Part shown: piece by piece, positions 1 through 8,262 of the stretch | How positions within the stretch are numbered: position 1 is the first letter of the stretch | Layout of the letters: every line of letters begins with the position of its first letter | NCBI GenBank assembly: GCA_002449845.1 | Contig: DJXW01000007.1 | Location: 16,657 to 80,656 of the forward strand | Source: Prevotella sp. UBA6994 | GTDB lineage: Bacteria; Bacteroidota; Bacteroidia; Bacteroidales; Bacteroidaceae | Direction: 5' to 3' | Length of the DNA: 64,000 nucleotides | Program-made: the position numbers and the translations under genes | The notes under the pieces: generated by a model | Seen by the model: the letters and a program-made list of their open reading frames with translations, nothing else | Database searches by the model: none | What the model was told of the DNA's origin: nothing

Positions 1-1
1 A

Positions 2-751
2 GAGACTGGCGACATCTCACGATGGGTGGCTCGTGCCAAGGAAGTAATGGGCTACGAGGCTTACTCTGATGCCAATGATTATTGGTGGTGGGCTGATGCT
101 CTCTATATGGTTATGCCTGTAATGACTAAGATGTATAAGATGACAGGCGACACAAAATACCTTGATAAGATGTACGACAACTGGGAGTATTCCAATAGCA
201 TCATGTACGACACAGAGACGGGTCTTTATTTCCGTGACGGCAAGTACGTGTATCCCAAGCACAAGACTGCTGCAGGCAAGAAAGACTTCTGGGCTCGTGG
301 TGATGGTTGGGTACTTGCAGCATTCGCAAAGATACTGAAAGACTTACCCAAGAAAGACAAGCATCGCAAGACTTACATTGATTATTATAAGAAACAGGCA
401 AAGGCTGTAGCTGATTGCCAACAGGCAGAAGGTTATTGGACTCGCTCGATGCTTGACCCCGAGCAAGCTCCAGGTCGTGAGACGTCTGGCACAGCCCTAT
501 TCTGCTATGGTTTGCAATGGGGCATCAACAATGGTTATCTCAAGAAAAAGGTCTATCAACCCGTAGTTGACAAGGCATGGGAATATCTTGCCACTATCGC
601 CCTCCAACCCGATGGAACAGTTGGCTACGTACAACCTATCGGTGAGAAAGCCATCCCTGGACAGGTAGTCAACCAAAAGTCTGTGACCAATTTCGGCACA
701 GGTGCTTTCCTCCTCGCTGCCTGCGAGTATTACAGGCATTTGAAGAAATAA
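2..751 (+). CDS. GH105 unsaturated rhamnogalacturonyl hydrolase family protein (5' end outside window)
   Basis: This reading frame is open from the first bases, so the true start lies upstream; the GTG at 26 is internal. About 249 C-terminal residues are visible. Family features are the WWWADALYM stretch, where the Asp corresponds to the active-site region of the YteR/YesR proteins, and DFWARGDGWV, a GH105 signature within the (alpha/alpha)6 barrel. Known members remove the terminal 4,5-unsaturated uronic acid from oligosaccharides released by pectate or rhamnogalacturonan lyases. A signal peptide cannot be checked because the N-terminus is missing. A GH2 beta-galactosidase and a GH51 arabinofuranosidase downstream fit joint breakdown of rhamnogalacturonan I and its galactan/arabinan side chains. 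A strong terminator follows, so the gene is probably not co-transcribed with the toxin-antitoxin genes after it. The exact substrate (rhamnogalacturonan or another uronide) is inferred. Confidence 0.88.
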   Translation, partial: ETGDISRWVARAKEVMGYEAYSDANDYWWWADALYMVMPVMTKMYKMTGDTKYLDKMYDNWEYSNSIMYDTETGLYFRDGKYVYPKHKTAAGKKDFWARGDGWVLAAFAKILKDLPKKDKHRKTYIDYYKKQAKAVADCQQAEGYWTRSMLDPEQAPGRETSGTALFCYGLQWGINNGYLKKKVYQPVVDKAWEYLATIALQPDGTVGYVQPIGEKAIPGQVVNQKSVTNFGTGAFLLAACEYYRHLKK

Positions 752-773
752 AGAGAGCGGACAATAATAAAGT

Positions 774-817
774 ATTAATGGCTGCATGAGCAAATCATAC
801 AGCCATTAATTTTTTTC
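774..817 (+). terminator. Intrinsic terminator after GH105
   Basis: An 11-bp perfect stem (ATTAATGGCTG, 774-784, with CAGCCATTAAT, 800-810) encloses a 15-nt loop and runs into a T tract at 809-816. It lies 23 bp after the GH105 stop codon. Confidence 0.85.
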
Positions 818-881
818 TTACCATATAGTGTTAACATATTAAAAAGGTATGAGGGTTACTATTACTTTCAAAATTTTTTCG

Positions 882-889
882 TAATTTTG
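882..889 (+). promoter_or_regulatory. Bacteroidota -7 element of the first toxin-antitoxin pair
   Basis: TAATTTTG matches the TAnnTTTG consensus used by the Bacteroidota housekeeping sigma factor. It sits about 30 bp before the antitoxin ATG. I see no convincing -33 TTTG at the usual spacing. The surrounding bases (from GGTTACTAT near 854 to CCAAAGAA near 892-899) recur almost unchanged in front of the small ORF at 1561. Confidence 0.55.
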
Positions 890-919
890 TAACCAAAGAA
901 CAAATTAAACGATAACGAT

Positions 920-1174
920 ATGGCAACAGCAACTACCAAACCAGCTCAGATGATAATTACGCTGGAAGACAATGCGCTCATAGCCGACATAAAAAAGGCT
1001 CTGAAGCTGATACGTGGTGTGGCATCAGTACGCATGGCTACCATCAATGATGACAAGACCATTACACCTGCCATGCGCCGCTCCATTAACAAGGCGCGTC
1101 GCGAATATGCTAAAGGCGAAACCATTTCATGTAGCACCCCAGAAGAGATGAAACGTTATTTTGATAGTCTATGA
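920..1174 (+). CDS. Antitoxin of a YoeB-type toxin-antitoxin pair
   Basis: This is an 84-residue protein whose stop overlaps the start of a YoeB-like toxin by 4 bp, the usual arrangement in which the antitoxin comes first and is translationally coupled. The N-terminal part (IITLEDNALIADIKKALKLI) reads as a beta strand followed by a helix. The C-terminal part is basic and then contains EEMKRYFDSL, which could be the disordered segment that wraps the toxin. I do not recognise a Phd/YefM signature with confidence, so the assignment rests mainly on size, position and partner. Antitoxins of this kind neutralise the RNase and repress their own promoter. The -7 element at 882-889 and nearby repeats could be the operator. 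Confidence 0.72.
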   Translation: MATATTKPAQMIITLEDNALIADIKKALKLIRGVASVRMATINDDKTITPAMRRSINKARREYAKGETISCSTPEEMKRYFDSL

Positions 1175-1446
1175 TGTACACAATAGAGTATTCCAAGGAT
1201 GCTGATAAGACACTACGCAAGTGGAAGAAGTCTAATCCGAATCTCTTTAAGAAAGCAACGAAGATTCTGATGGACATCATGCAACATCCAAGAACAGGAT
1301 TGGGACATCCAGAAGCTTTAATAGGTGGCAATGATGTTACCTATTCTCGCCACATCACAGCTCACGACCGAATTATCTATGACATATACGATGATTGCGT
1401 AACTATACTGATAGTGCAAGCTGAGGAACACTATAACGATAAATAA
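1171..1446 (+). CDS. Txe/YoeB family mRNA interferase toxin
   Basis: This 91-residue basic protein has the YoeB fold signature. HPRTGLGHPEAL (residues 39-50) corresponds to the conserved HP.TG.GKPE.L motif, SRHITAHDRIIYDI follows, and the chain ends in EEHYNDK. By analogy with E. coli YoeB the likely catalytic residues are Glu48, Arg67, His87 and Tyr88. Members of the family cut mRNA in the ribosomal A site and slow translation. The start is ATG 1171, or the adjacent ATG 1174; the first overlaps the antitoxin stop as ATGA. The length is normal for the family (about 85-90 residues), all expected residues are present, and the toxin looks intact. Confidence 0.87.
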   Translation: MMYTIEYSKDADKTLRKWKKSNPNLFKKATKILMDIMQHPRTGLGHPEALIGGNDVTYSRHITAHDRIIYDIYDDCVTILIVQAEEHYNDK

Positions 1447-1526
1447 TTTATCAAAACAGCATGATGAAAATAAGAAGGAAGATAGTTAGAAGTATGAAGC
1501 AAAAGGTTACTATCAGTATTTTTTCA

Positions 1527-1534
1527 TAATTTTG
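1527..1534 (+). promoter_or_regulatory. -7 element in a duplicated leader
   Basis: TAATTTTG matches TAnnTTTG and lies 26 bp before the small ORF at 1561. The stretch 1505-1557 repeats, with small insertions and deletions, the leader of the first toxin-antitoxin pair (854-899): both have GGTTACTAT, a T-rich run, TAATTTTG and CCAAAGAA in the same order. Confidence 0.5.
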
Positions 1535-1560
1535 CAATCAGAACAGCAACCAAAGAAGAT

Positions 1561-1656
1561 ATGGAAATGACAACACAAGACAAATTCAAACACTATGACA
1601 GCCCTAAGCAGTATGCCGAGGCTTTCCAACAAATGATTGATGCCCACGAGAGATAG
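1561..1656 (+). pseudogene. 31-codon ORF, possible remnant of a third antitoxin-like gene
   Basis: ATG 1561 opens a 31-codon frame (contains KFKHYDSPKQYAEAFQQMID) that stops at TAG 1654. Reading on in the same frame gives only RE, a second TAG, VLSQ and then TGA. Both TAG codons are one base from CAG, so an ancestral gene may have continued ...ERQREQVLSQ. It has its own copy of the toxin-antitoxin leader. The sequence looks like a helical regulator N-terminus, but I do not recognise a family. It may instead be a genuine small protein or a chance ORF. Confidence 0.35.
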
Positions 1657-1753
1657 CGCGAATAGGTTCTTTCACAATGACACTCTCGGCTGACTTACTT
1701 ATACACACCAAGAGATAGGAAAATACTCAATTCAATCATATTTGAAATACTAA

Positions 1754-1787
1754 AAACCATCGGTTCCATCGGAGGAACCGATGGTTT
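1754..1787. repeat. Perfect 14-bp hairpin
   Basis: AAACCATCGGTTCC (1754-1767) pairs with GGAACCGATGGTTT (1774-1787) around a 6-nt loop. No T run follows directly (CTTACGTTTT), so it is not a classical terminator. The CCATCGG core occurs again, in both orientations, in the hairpin at 1811-1881. Confidence 0.8.
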
Positions 1788-1810
1788 CTTACGTTTTCAC
1801 ACAAAGGAAA

Positions 1811-1881
1811 CAAAGGTTACTATATGTGTGACCGATGGTCACCATGCAAGAAACCATCGGTTTCTCATATAGTTACTTTTG
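1811..1881. repeat. Long imperfect hairpin sharing the CCATCGG core
   Basis: The outer arms CAAAGGTTACTATATG (1811-1826) and CATATAGTTACTTTTG (1866-1881) pair with two imperfections. The inner arms ACCGATGGT (1831-1839) and ACCATCGGT (1853-1861) pair perfectly. The GGTTACTAT string is the one found in the leaders at 854 and 1505. The arrangement suggests a regulatory RNA structure, an operator cluster or a small palindromic mobile element. Confidence 0.65.
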
Positions 1882-2002
1882 GTTCCTTCAGCAGAGAACA
1901 ACAGGATAATTATTTAGAGCGACACCTTTGAATAAAGACGTAACGGCAGAAAAGTGGCATAAAGCTTAAATATAGCTTTTTTTTACTTTTTACTAACTCC
2001 AT

Positions 2003-2033
2003 TTTGATGTTTGCGAATCTTTTCGTATATTTG
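2003..2033 (+). promoter_or_regulatory. Promoter of the second toxin-antitoxin pair
   Basis: TTTG at 2003-2006 and TATATTTG at 2026-2033 are separated by 19 bp, a full match to the Bacteroidota -33/-7 consensus. The antitoxin ATG follows 26 bp downstream. Confidence 0.75.
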
Positions 2034-2059
2034 CACTATAATTTTAAAATGATGATGTT

Positions 2060-2284
2060 ATGACAGCTTTTACAATCAACATCCCTAATCACGAGGTCAA
2101 TTTCTTCAAGAAGATGATTTCCAAGATGGGCTGGACATATAGCGAGGTCGATGTGGTACGTACACCTGCTACGCCTAAGGAGCAGACGCTCGCCAAGATA
2201 GACCATGCTTTCGGGCAGCTACGCCAGATGAAGGATGGCGAGCTTAAAGGTGTCAACGCAGAAGAACTGCTCAATGAACTGTAA
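2060..2284 (+). CDS. Antitoxin-like small protein of a RelE-type pair
   Basis: This 74-residue protein overlaps the following RelE-like toxin by 11 bp. It begins with a strand-like segment (AFTINIPNHEVNFFKKMISKMGW) and ends in an acidic helical tail (NAEELLNEL), a layout common in Bacteroidota antitoxins of RelE/ParE toxins. No helix-turn-helix is obvious. Its role as neutraliser and autorepressor is inferred from partner and position. It has a full-consensus promoter, so the module appears transcriptionally independent. Confidence 0.72.
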   Translation: MTAFTINIPNHEVNFFKKMISKMGWTYSEVDVVRTPATPKEQTLAKIDHAFGQLRQMKDGELKGVNAEELLNEL

Positions 2285-2615
2285 GATTGACACAACACCC
2301 GACTTTGCCCGTGAACTGAAACAACTCGCAAAGCGTTATCCATCGATGAAGGATGACTACCGCGACTTCCTCGAAGCATTACGCAAGTCCCCACTTCAGG
2401 GTGAACCTCTTGGCAAACACCTTCGTAAGGTGCGTTTTCCCATCGCTTCCAAAGTGAAGGGTAAGAGCGGTGGGACAAGAGTTATCACCCACACTGTACT
2501 CATGGAGACAAATGAAGCCGACATCACGCTCGTCACTATCTACGACAAGTCAGACCAAGCAAGCATTACCAACAAAGAACTAAAACAACTGATTAAGAAG
2601 AATGGATTGCTTTGA
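2274..2615 (+). CDS. RelE/HigB-like toxin, mRNA-degrading endoribonuclease family
   Basis: I chose ATG 2274, within the antitoxin's last codons, which gives 113 residues starting MNCKIDTTPDFARELKQLAK. An earlier in-frame ATG (2235) would force a long overlap. Family features are the N-terminal helix pair with FARELKQLAKRYPS, the basic LGKHLRKVRFPI segment, KGKSGGTRVIT (residues 62-72), a typical RelE/HigB core strand carrying the conserved Arg69, and IYDKSDQASI (89-98) before the last helix. Such toxins cleave mRNA on the ribosome. The gene looks intact. Confidence 0.83.
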   Translation: MNCKIDTTPDFARELKQLAKRYPSMKDDYRDFLEALRKSPLQGEPLGKHLRKVRFPIASKVKGKSGGTRVITHTVLMETNEADITLVTIYDKSDQASITNKELKQLIKKNGLL

Positions 2616-2802
2616 CAATCGCACATCGGTGGGCATATAGATGATAAAGCCCTGAATAAACTCTATCCTCTGATAATCAAGAGAAACACATTAGCACCCC
2701 AAGATTCCCAGCCATTTCGTTAAAAAACATTTTGTTTATTGAAATTACAAATATGTATTGGAAATGTTTTATAAAAACATGGGCGTATTTCATAATTTTT
2801 TG

Positions 2803-2810
2803 TATTTTTG
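2803..2810 (+). promoter_or_regulatory. -7 element of the beta-galactosidase gene
   Basis: TATTTTTG matches TAnnTTTG and lies 30 bp before the chosen ATG at 2841. A clear -33 TTTG is not present at 19 bp, so control by another factor is possible. Confidence 0.55.
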
Positions 2811-2840
2811 CAGCAAAATCAATCAAATTACGCAACTTAT

Positions 2841-5800
2841 ATGAGAAAATCATTATTGATGGCAGCCATCATCTTGGGAACCTCACTCCAAGTGAATGCT
2901 GCAAAGCGAAATTACAGAAACAGCAAACCTGCCCAGCCCGTTGTAACACGAGTGGCAGAACCTACGTTTGAGGAATGGCACGATTTGCAAGTGAATGAAC
3001 TGAACCGTTTCAAGATGCACACGACGTATTTCGCATACGAGAATACGGAGAAAGCTCTTGCCAACGACATGAAGAAATCAAGTAATTTCTTGTCACTACA
3101 CGGTGATTGGAAATTCAATTGGGTGGAGAACGCTGACCAGCGCCCCACTAATTTCTACCAGACAGACTTAGACGACTCTTCTTGGAAGACCATGAAGGTG
3201 CCTGGACTATGGGAGCTCAACGGATTTGGCGACCCCGAATACGTGAACTCTGGTTTTGCATGGCGCGGACATTTCGACCAAAAGCCACCAGCAGTACCCG
3301 TGAAAGACAACCACGTGGGCAGTTATCGCCGCACGATCAACATACCAGCCGACTGGGACGGCAAGCAAATGATTGCTCATTTCGGTTCGGTAACTTCTAA
3401 CATATATTTATATGTAAACGGTCAGTTTGTGGGATATGCTGAAGACAGTAAGGTAGCCGCAGAATTTGACGTAACGGATTTCGTAAAACCAGGCGAAAAC
3501 TTGTTTGCATTCCAGACATTCCGCTGGTGCGACGGTTCATGGTGTGAAGACCAAGACTTCTGGAGATTGTCGGGCGTGGCTCGTGACAGCTATCTGTATT
3601 CACGCAACAAAGACACTCAATTGGTTGACATCCGCATCACACCTGATTTGGAAAACAATTACCAAGACGGTGTGCTGAACATCCAAGCTACCGTGACAGG
3701 AAATCCCATCATTGAATATAAATTGCTGAATGCTGGTGGCATCGAGATTATCAAGTCGAATGCCGACTTCCGTAAGCTCACGCAAGGCGACGCTAAGTTT
3801 ACGGTACGCAACGTGAAGAAATGGACTGCAGAAACACCATATTTGTTCACCCTATTAGCCATCGTTAAGGACCGTAAAGGTAACATTTTGGAAGTAGTAC
3901 CACAGAAAGTAGGTTTCCGTAAGGTAGAAATCAAAAACTCTCAGTTGCTTGTCAACGGTCAACCGATTTATATCAAGGGTGCCGACCGTCATGAGATGGA
4001 TCCCGATGGTGGATATGTGGTGAGCCGTGAGCGAATGATACAAGACATTCAAATCATGAAACGCCTCAACATCAACGCCGTTCGTACCTGTCACTATCCC
4101 GACGACCCCGTCTGGTACGACCTCTGCAACGAATATGGCCTATACCTGACAGCAGAAGCCAACCAAGAGAGCCACGGCTTTGGCTATGGCAAAGACGCTG
4201 AGGCAAAGAAAGAGCAGTTTGCCAAGCAAATCATGGAGCGTAACCAACACAACGTGAGCACTTACTTCAACCATCCGTCCATCATAGTATGGTCGTTGGG
4301 TAACGAGACAGTAAACGGTCCTAACTTCGAGGCAGCATACGATTGGGTAAAAGCTACAGACCCCAGTCGTCCCTGTCAATGGGAGCAAGCAGGAAGAGAA
4401 GGCAGAAACACCGACATCTTCTGTCCGATGTACTACCCCACATGGAGCTGCGAGAGCTATGCTACCGACCCGAATTTCACCAAGCCTCTGATACAATGTG
4501 AGTACGACCATACGATGGGTAACTCTTCTGGTGTCATCAAGGATTATTGGGATTTGGTACGCAAGTATCCCAAGTTCCAAGGTGGTTATATATGGGACTT
4601 CGTTGACCAAGCCTTGCACCGCAAGCCTGTGAAGCCCATGAGCTTAAAGGTAACGGAGAGCACACCATATACCGAACTGAACAAGATTGACTATACATAC
4701 GGTGGCGACTACAACAACTACGACCCATCCGACAACAACTTCAACTGTAACGGTATTATCGGTCCTGACCGTCAACTCAACCCTCACGCATACGAGATTG
4801 CACATGAGTATCAAAACATCTGGGCTTCGGCAGTAGATCTGAAAGCTGGTAAAATCAAGGTGTTGAATGAATATTTCTTCCGTGACCTGAAGAATTACAA
4901 ACTCGTATGGACATTGTTGGAAGACGGAAAAGCCATTCAAAACGGTGAAATCACCGACTTGAACATCGAGCCACAACAAACGGCTGAGTACACATTACCT
5001 TATAAGCTCGACAACATTGGTGCCAAATCTGAGGTATTGCTCAACATCGACTTCAAGTTAAAGACCGCCGAGCCATTGATGAAAGCTGGACAGACCGTGG
5101 CTTACAACCAGTTTATCGTAACTGAAGACAAGCATTCTTGCTGCGCTTTCGAGTATCCCGCACAAGTAGTTGAGTCAAAAATCAAATTGGAAAACAAGAA
5201 AAAGTCTGATGAGATTATCATCACCAGTGCCAACATGGACATTCGTTTCAACAAAGCCACTGGATTGCTGAAAAACTTCACCGTTTTGGGTAATAACATG
5301 TTAGGAGAAGGCGGTACGTTGAAGCCCAACTTCTGGCGTGCTCCTACAGACAACGACATGGGTGCCGGCATTCACAAGAGCTATAAGGCATGGAAGAATC
5401 CAGACATGAAGCTCATCTCACTCACCGCAACGAAAGACAAGAAAGCCAACACCGTGACCGTAAAGGCTGAATACGACATGGCAAGCGTTGAGTCGAAATT
5501 GTCTCTCACATACGTGGTTACAGATGCCGGAGCCATTCACGTGTTCGAGAAGATGACCACCTCTGAAAACATGAAAGCAAAAGAGATGTTCCGTTTCGGA
5601 ATGGTGATGGACCTGCCATACAACATGGACAAGAGCGACTTCTACGGACGTGGTCCTATCGAGAACTACTCTGACCGTAATCTCTCACAGAACATCGGCA
5701 TTTACCATCAAACAGCCGACGAGCAATTCTTCCCATACATCCGTCCTCAAGAGACAGGAACCAAGACCGACATTCGCTGGTGGGAACAAACCAATGGCAA

Positions 5801-6068
5801 GACGGGATTGAGAATACAAGCATGTGAGCCATTCACGGCAAGCGCATTACATTATAACATTGCCGACTTAGACGATGGCGACAACAAAGAGCAACACCAC
5901 TCTCCACAAGTGCCTAAGTCAAAATATACAGAATTGTCACTCGACTTGGAGCAGACTGGTGTAGGCGGTATCAATAGTTGGAGCAGAGAAGGACGGGCAT
6001 TACCTCCATACCGTGTACTGGCAGGAGACAAGTTATTCAAGTTCTGGTTGATTCCATTGGTCAAATAG
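2841..6068 (+). CDS. GH2 beta-galactosidase (LacZ-like), secreted
   Basis: The protein has 1075 residues from ATG 2841. That start places a signal peptide (MRKSLLMAAIILGTSLQVNA) at the N-terminus; the longer frame from 2808 would bury it and overlap the promoter. The order matches large LacZ-type GH2 enzymes: an N-terminal sugar-binding jelly roll (about 40-210), an immunoglobulin-like domain (to about 320), a TIM barrel (about 325-620), a linking beta domain and a C-terminal beta-sandwich (about 780-1070). The acid/base is Glu489 in WSLGNE and the nucleophile is Glu554 in CEYDHTMGNS. It hydrolyses terminal beta-galactosides, probably in the periplasm on side chains of pectin or arabinogalactan, given the GH105 and GH51 neighbours. 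A terminator follows. Confidence 0.93.
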   Translation: MRKSLLMAAIILGTSLQVNAAKRNYRNSKPAQPVVTRVAEPTFEEWHDLQVNELNRFKMHTTYFAYENTEKALANDMKKSSNFLSLHGDWKFNWVENADQRPTNFYQTDLDDSSWKTMKVPGLWELNGFGDPEYVNSGFAWRGHFDQKPPAVPVKDNHVGSYRRTINIPADWDGKQMIAHFGSVTSNIYLYVNGQFVGYAEDSKVAAEFDVTDFVKPGENLFAFQTFRWCDGSWCEDQDFWRLSGVARDSYLYSRNKDTQLVDIRITPDLENNYQDGVLNIQATVTGNPIIEYKLLNAGGIEIIKSNADFRKLTQGDAKFTVRNVKKWTAETPYLFTLLAIVKDRKGNILEVVPQKVGFRKVEIKNSQLLVNGQPIYIKGADRHEMDPDGGYVVSRERMIQDIQIMKRLNINAVRTCHYPDDPVWYDLCNEYGLYLTAEANQESHGFGYGKDAEAKKEQFAKQIMERNQHNVSTYFNHPSIIVWSLGNETVNGPNFEAAYDWVKATDPSRPCQWEQAGREGRNTDIFCPMYYPTWSCESYATDPNFTKPLIQCEYDHTMGNSSGVIKDYWDLVRKYPKFQGGYIWDFVDQALHRKPVKPMSLKVTESTPYTELNKIDYTYGGDYNNYDPSDNNFNCNGIIGPDRQLNPHAYEIAHEYQNIWASAVDLKAGKIKVLNEYFFRDLKNYKLVWTLLEDGKAIQNGEITDLNIEPQQTAEYTLPYKLDNIGAKSEVLLNIDFKLKTAEPLMKAGQTVAYNQFIVTEDKHSCCAFEYPAQVVESKIKLENKKKSDEIIITSANMDIRFNKATGLLKNFTVLGNNMLGEGGTLKPNFWRAPTDNDMGAGIHKSYKAWKNPDMKLISLTATKDKKANTVTVKAEYDMASVESKLSLTYVVTDAGAIHVFEKMTTSENMKAKEMFRFGMVMDLPYNMDKSDFYGRGPIENYSDRNLSQNIGIYHQTADEQFFPYIRPQETGTKTDIRWWEQTNGKTGLRIQACEPFTASALHYNIADLDDGDNKEQHHSPQVPKSKYTELSLDLEQTGVGGINSWSREGRALPPYRVLAGDKLFKFWLIPLVK

Positions 6069-6084
6069 TGGACAAAAAAACATG

Positions 6085-6121
6085 AATAGGGGACGAAACA
6101 CACTCGTTCCCTATTTTTTTT
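6085..6121 (+). terminator. Intrinsic terminator after GH2
   Basis: AATAGGGGACGA (6085-6096) pairs with TCGTTCCCTATT (6104-6115) through a 12-bp stem with one G-T wobble and a 7-nt loop, followed by a T run to 6121. Confidence 0.85.
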
Positions 6122-6153
6122 ACCTTTCGCTCTTATTTTTCAACTATTTTGTC

Positions 6154-6161
6154 TATATTTG
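6154..6161 (+). promoter_or_regulatory. -7 element of the GH51 gene
   Basis: TATATTTG is a perfect TAnnTTTG match 31 bp before ATG 6193. With the terminator just upstream, it gives GH51 its own transcription unit. Confidence 0.65.
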
Positions 6162-6192
6162 CAATCAATTACCTAATCAAATAACAAAAAAG

Positions 6193-8178
6193 ATGAAATC
6201 AAAATTCCTTTTGTCGCTTTCATTGGCGGCTATGACTTTTGCAGGTACAGCAAATGCGCAACACCAATTTACGGTGAACACGAAACCTGGTGCACCCATT
6301 CAGCCAACCATGTACGGAATCTTCTTTGAAGACATCAACTTCGGAGCTGATGGCGGACTCTATGCCGAAATGGTAGAAAATCGTTCTTTCGAGTTTCCAC
6401 AACGACTAATGGGATGGAACACTTTCGGAAACGTTCAAGTGAATGATGCCAACCCAGCTTTTGACCGTAATCCTCATTACGTGACACTGAGTGACCCCAT
6501 GCACCGTGAGAAACGCACTGGTATAGAAAACCACGGTTTCTTCGGAATGGGATTGAAGAAAAACATGAAATATGACTTCTCTGTGTATGCTCGTACACGC
6601 GGAAATGCTAACGGTAAGATTCGCGTAGAACTGATTGATGCACAAAACGAGATTATCGCCAAGCAGAGCATAGACATCAAGGGAAGCGAGTGGGCACGAT
6701 ACACGGCTACAGTGACCTCTCCTAAGACTGAAGCCAAGGGATATATGCGCGTGTATCTTGAAGGACGCAACGCCGTAGATCTTGACCACGTAAGCCTGTT
6801 CCCACAAGACAGTTGGAAAGGATTGTTACGTGCCGACCTCGTGAAAGACCTGAAAGACTTACACCCTGGCGTATTCCGTTTCCCTGGCGGATGTATCGTG
6901 GAAGGAACAGACCTTGCCTCACGCTATCAGTGGAAAAACTCTGTTGGTCCAGCAGAAAACCGTCCTCTTAACGAGAATCGCTGGAACTACACATTCCCAC
7001 ATCGTTTGTTCCCCAACTACTACCAGACTTACGGACTCGGATTCTATGAGTTCTTCTTGCTTTCTGAGGAAATTGGCGCACAGGCTCTTCCCATCCTCAA
7101 TGTAGGTTTGGCTTGCCAATACCAAAACGACGACAAGGATGCTGCTCGTGTACACGTCAGCTTAGACAACTTACAGCCATACATTGACGATGCACTTGAC
7201 CTGATAGAATTTGCCAATGGCGGTACAGACACCAAATGGGGCAAGCTTCGTGCAGACATGGGACACCCAGAACCATTCAACTTGCAACAGATTGGCGTTG
7301 GTAACGAGCAATGGGGACCACTCTATCCCGAGCGTTTAGAGATATTCATGAAAGCTATCCGCGCTAAATATCCCAAGATGAAGATTGTAGGTTCTTCTGG
7401 TCCAAGTCCTGACGACAAAGACGGGAAGCAGTTTACTTACGGATGGGAACAAATGACCAAACTGAAAGCCGACTTGGTGGACGAGCATTACTATCGCAAC
7501 CAGCAATGGTTCATGGAGAACGTTACACGTTACGACAACTATAACCGCAAAGGTCCGAAAGTGTTTGCAGGAGAATATGCTTGCCATGTTACCCAACCCG
7601 CTCTCCCTGTACCAGAAGGAAAGAACATTTTCGAGGGAGCACTCTACGAGGCTGCTACCATGACTGGCTTTGAGCGCAATGCCGACATCGTGCAAATGGC
7701 TACTTACGCACCATTGTTTGCTCATGAGGAAGGTTGGCAATGGAGACCTGACCTGATTTGGATGGACAACCTGAAAACGGTGCGCACTCCAAACTACTAT
7801 GTTCAGCAAATGTATGCTTGCAACCCTGGTACAAACGTATTGTCATTGACGGAAAACAAGAAGCCCGTGACAGGACAAGACGGACTCTGTGCTTCAGCCG
7901 TTTATGACAAGAACACGAAGAAATATATCGTGAAGATTGTGAACACAGGTGACAAGGCTCAACAGATTCAATTGACTTTCAAGGGACTGAAGGCTTTGCC
8001 AAGTGCAGAGAATGTCAAGCTCACTACTCTGCACAGTGACGACCCAATGGCTTGCAACACCGTACAGAAGCCTAATGTCATCGTTCCTGTTGAACACGCC
8101 AGCACAGACATCAGCATCAACAAGAACGTAGCTACGTTTACCGTTCCTGCTCGCACCTTTGCAGTATATAAATTCTAA
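6193..8178 (+). CDS. GH51 alpha-L-arabinofuranosidase, secreted
   Basis: ATG 6193 gives 661 residues with a signal peptide (MKSKFLLSLSLAAMTFAGTANA); the longer frame from 6082 starts inside the preceding terminator. The N-terminal strand MYGIFFEDINFGADGGLYAE is typical of GH51. A carbohydrate-binding-like beta domain is inserted at about 70-210, as in other Bacteroidota GH51 enzymes, before the TIM barrel. The acid/base is Glu372 in VGNEQWGP and the nucleophile is Glu461 in FAGEYACH. A C-terminal beta domain follows from about 540. The enzyme removes alpha-L-arabinofuranose from arabinan, arabinogalactan or arabinoxylan, and the GH105/GH2 neighbours favour pectic side chains. Confidence 0.93.
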   Translation: MKSKFLLSLSLAAMTFAGTANAQHQFTVNTKPGAPIQPTMYGIFFEDINFGADGGLYAEMVENRSFEFPQRLMGWNTFGNVQVNDANPAFDRNPHYVTLSDPMHREKRTGIENHGFFGMGLKKNMKYDFSVYARTRGNANGKIRVELIDAQNEIIAKQSIDIKGSEWARYTATVTSPKTEAKGYMRVYLEGRNAVDLDHVSLFPQDSWKGLLRADLVKDLKDLHPGVFRFPGGCIVEGTDLASRYQWKNSVGPAENRPLNENRWNYTFPHRLFPNYYQTYGLGFYEFFLLSEEIGAQALPILNVGLACQYQNDDKDAARVHVSLDNLQPYIDDALDLIEFANGGTDTKWGKLRADMGHPEPFNLQQIGVGNEQWGPLYPERLEIFMKAIRAKYPKMKIVGSSGPSPDDKDGKQFTYGWEQMTKLKADLVDEHYYRNQQWFMENVTRYDNYNRKGPKVFAGEYACHVTQPALPVPEGKNIFEGALYEAATMTGFERNADIVQMATYAPLFAHEEGWQWRPDLIWMDNLKTVRTPNYYVQQMYACNPGTNVLSLTENKKPVTGQDGLCASAVYDKNTKKYIVKIVNTGDKAQQIQLTFKGLKALPSAENVKLTTLHSDDPMACNTVQKPNVIVPVEHASTDISINKNVATFTVPARTFAVYKF

Positions 8179-8190
8179 TATCATACATGA

Positions 8191-8237
8191 ACTGACCATT
8201 GGACAACTCTTTTCAATGGATATGTCCAATGGTCAGT
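8191..8237 (+). terminator. Strong hairpin between GH51 and the envelope operon
   Basis: ACTGACCATTGGACA (8191-8205) pairs perfectly over 15 bp with TGTCCAATGGTCAGT (8223-8237) around a 17-nt loop. Only a weak pyrimidine tail (CTTTC) follows, so it may be a poor terminator or an mRNA-end stabiliser. The next start codon is 25 bp downstream and I see no promoter there, so the envelope operon may partly depend on read-through. Confidence 0.7.
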
Positions 8238-8262
8238 CTTTCATCCTACGAACAAGGGTAAC

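Noticed and set aside
6082..6192. Possible N-terminal extension of the GH51 frame
   Set aside because: It begins inside the GH2 terminator, overlaps the promoter and would bury the signal peptide at 6193.
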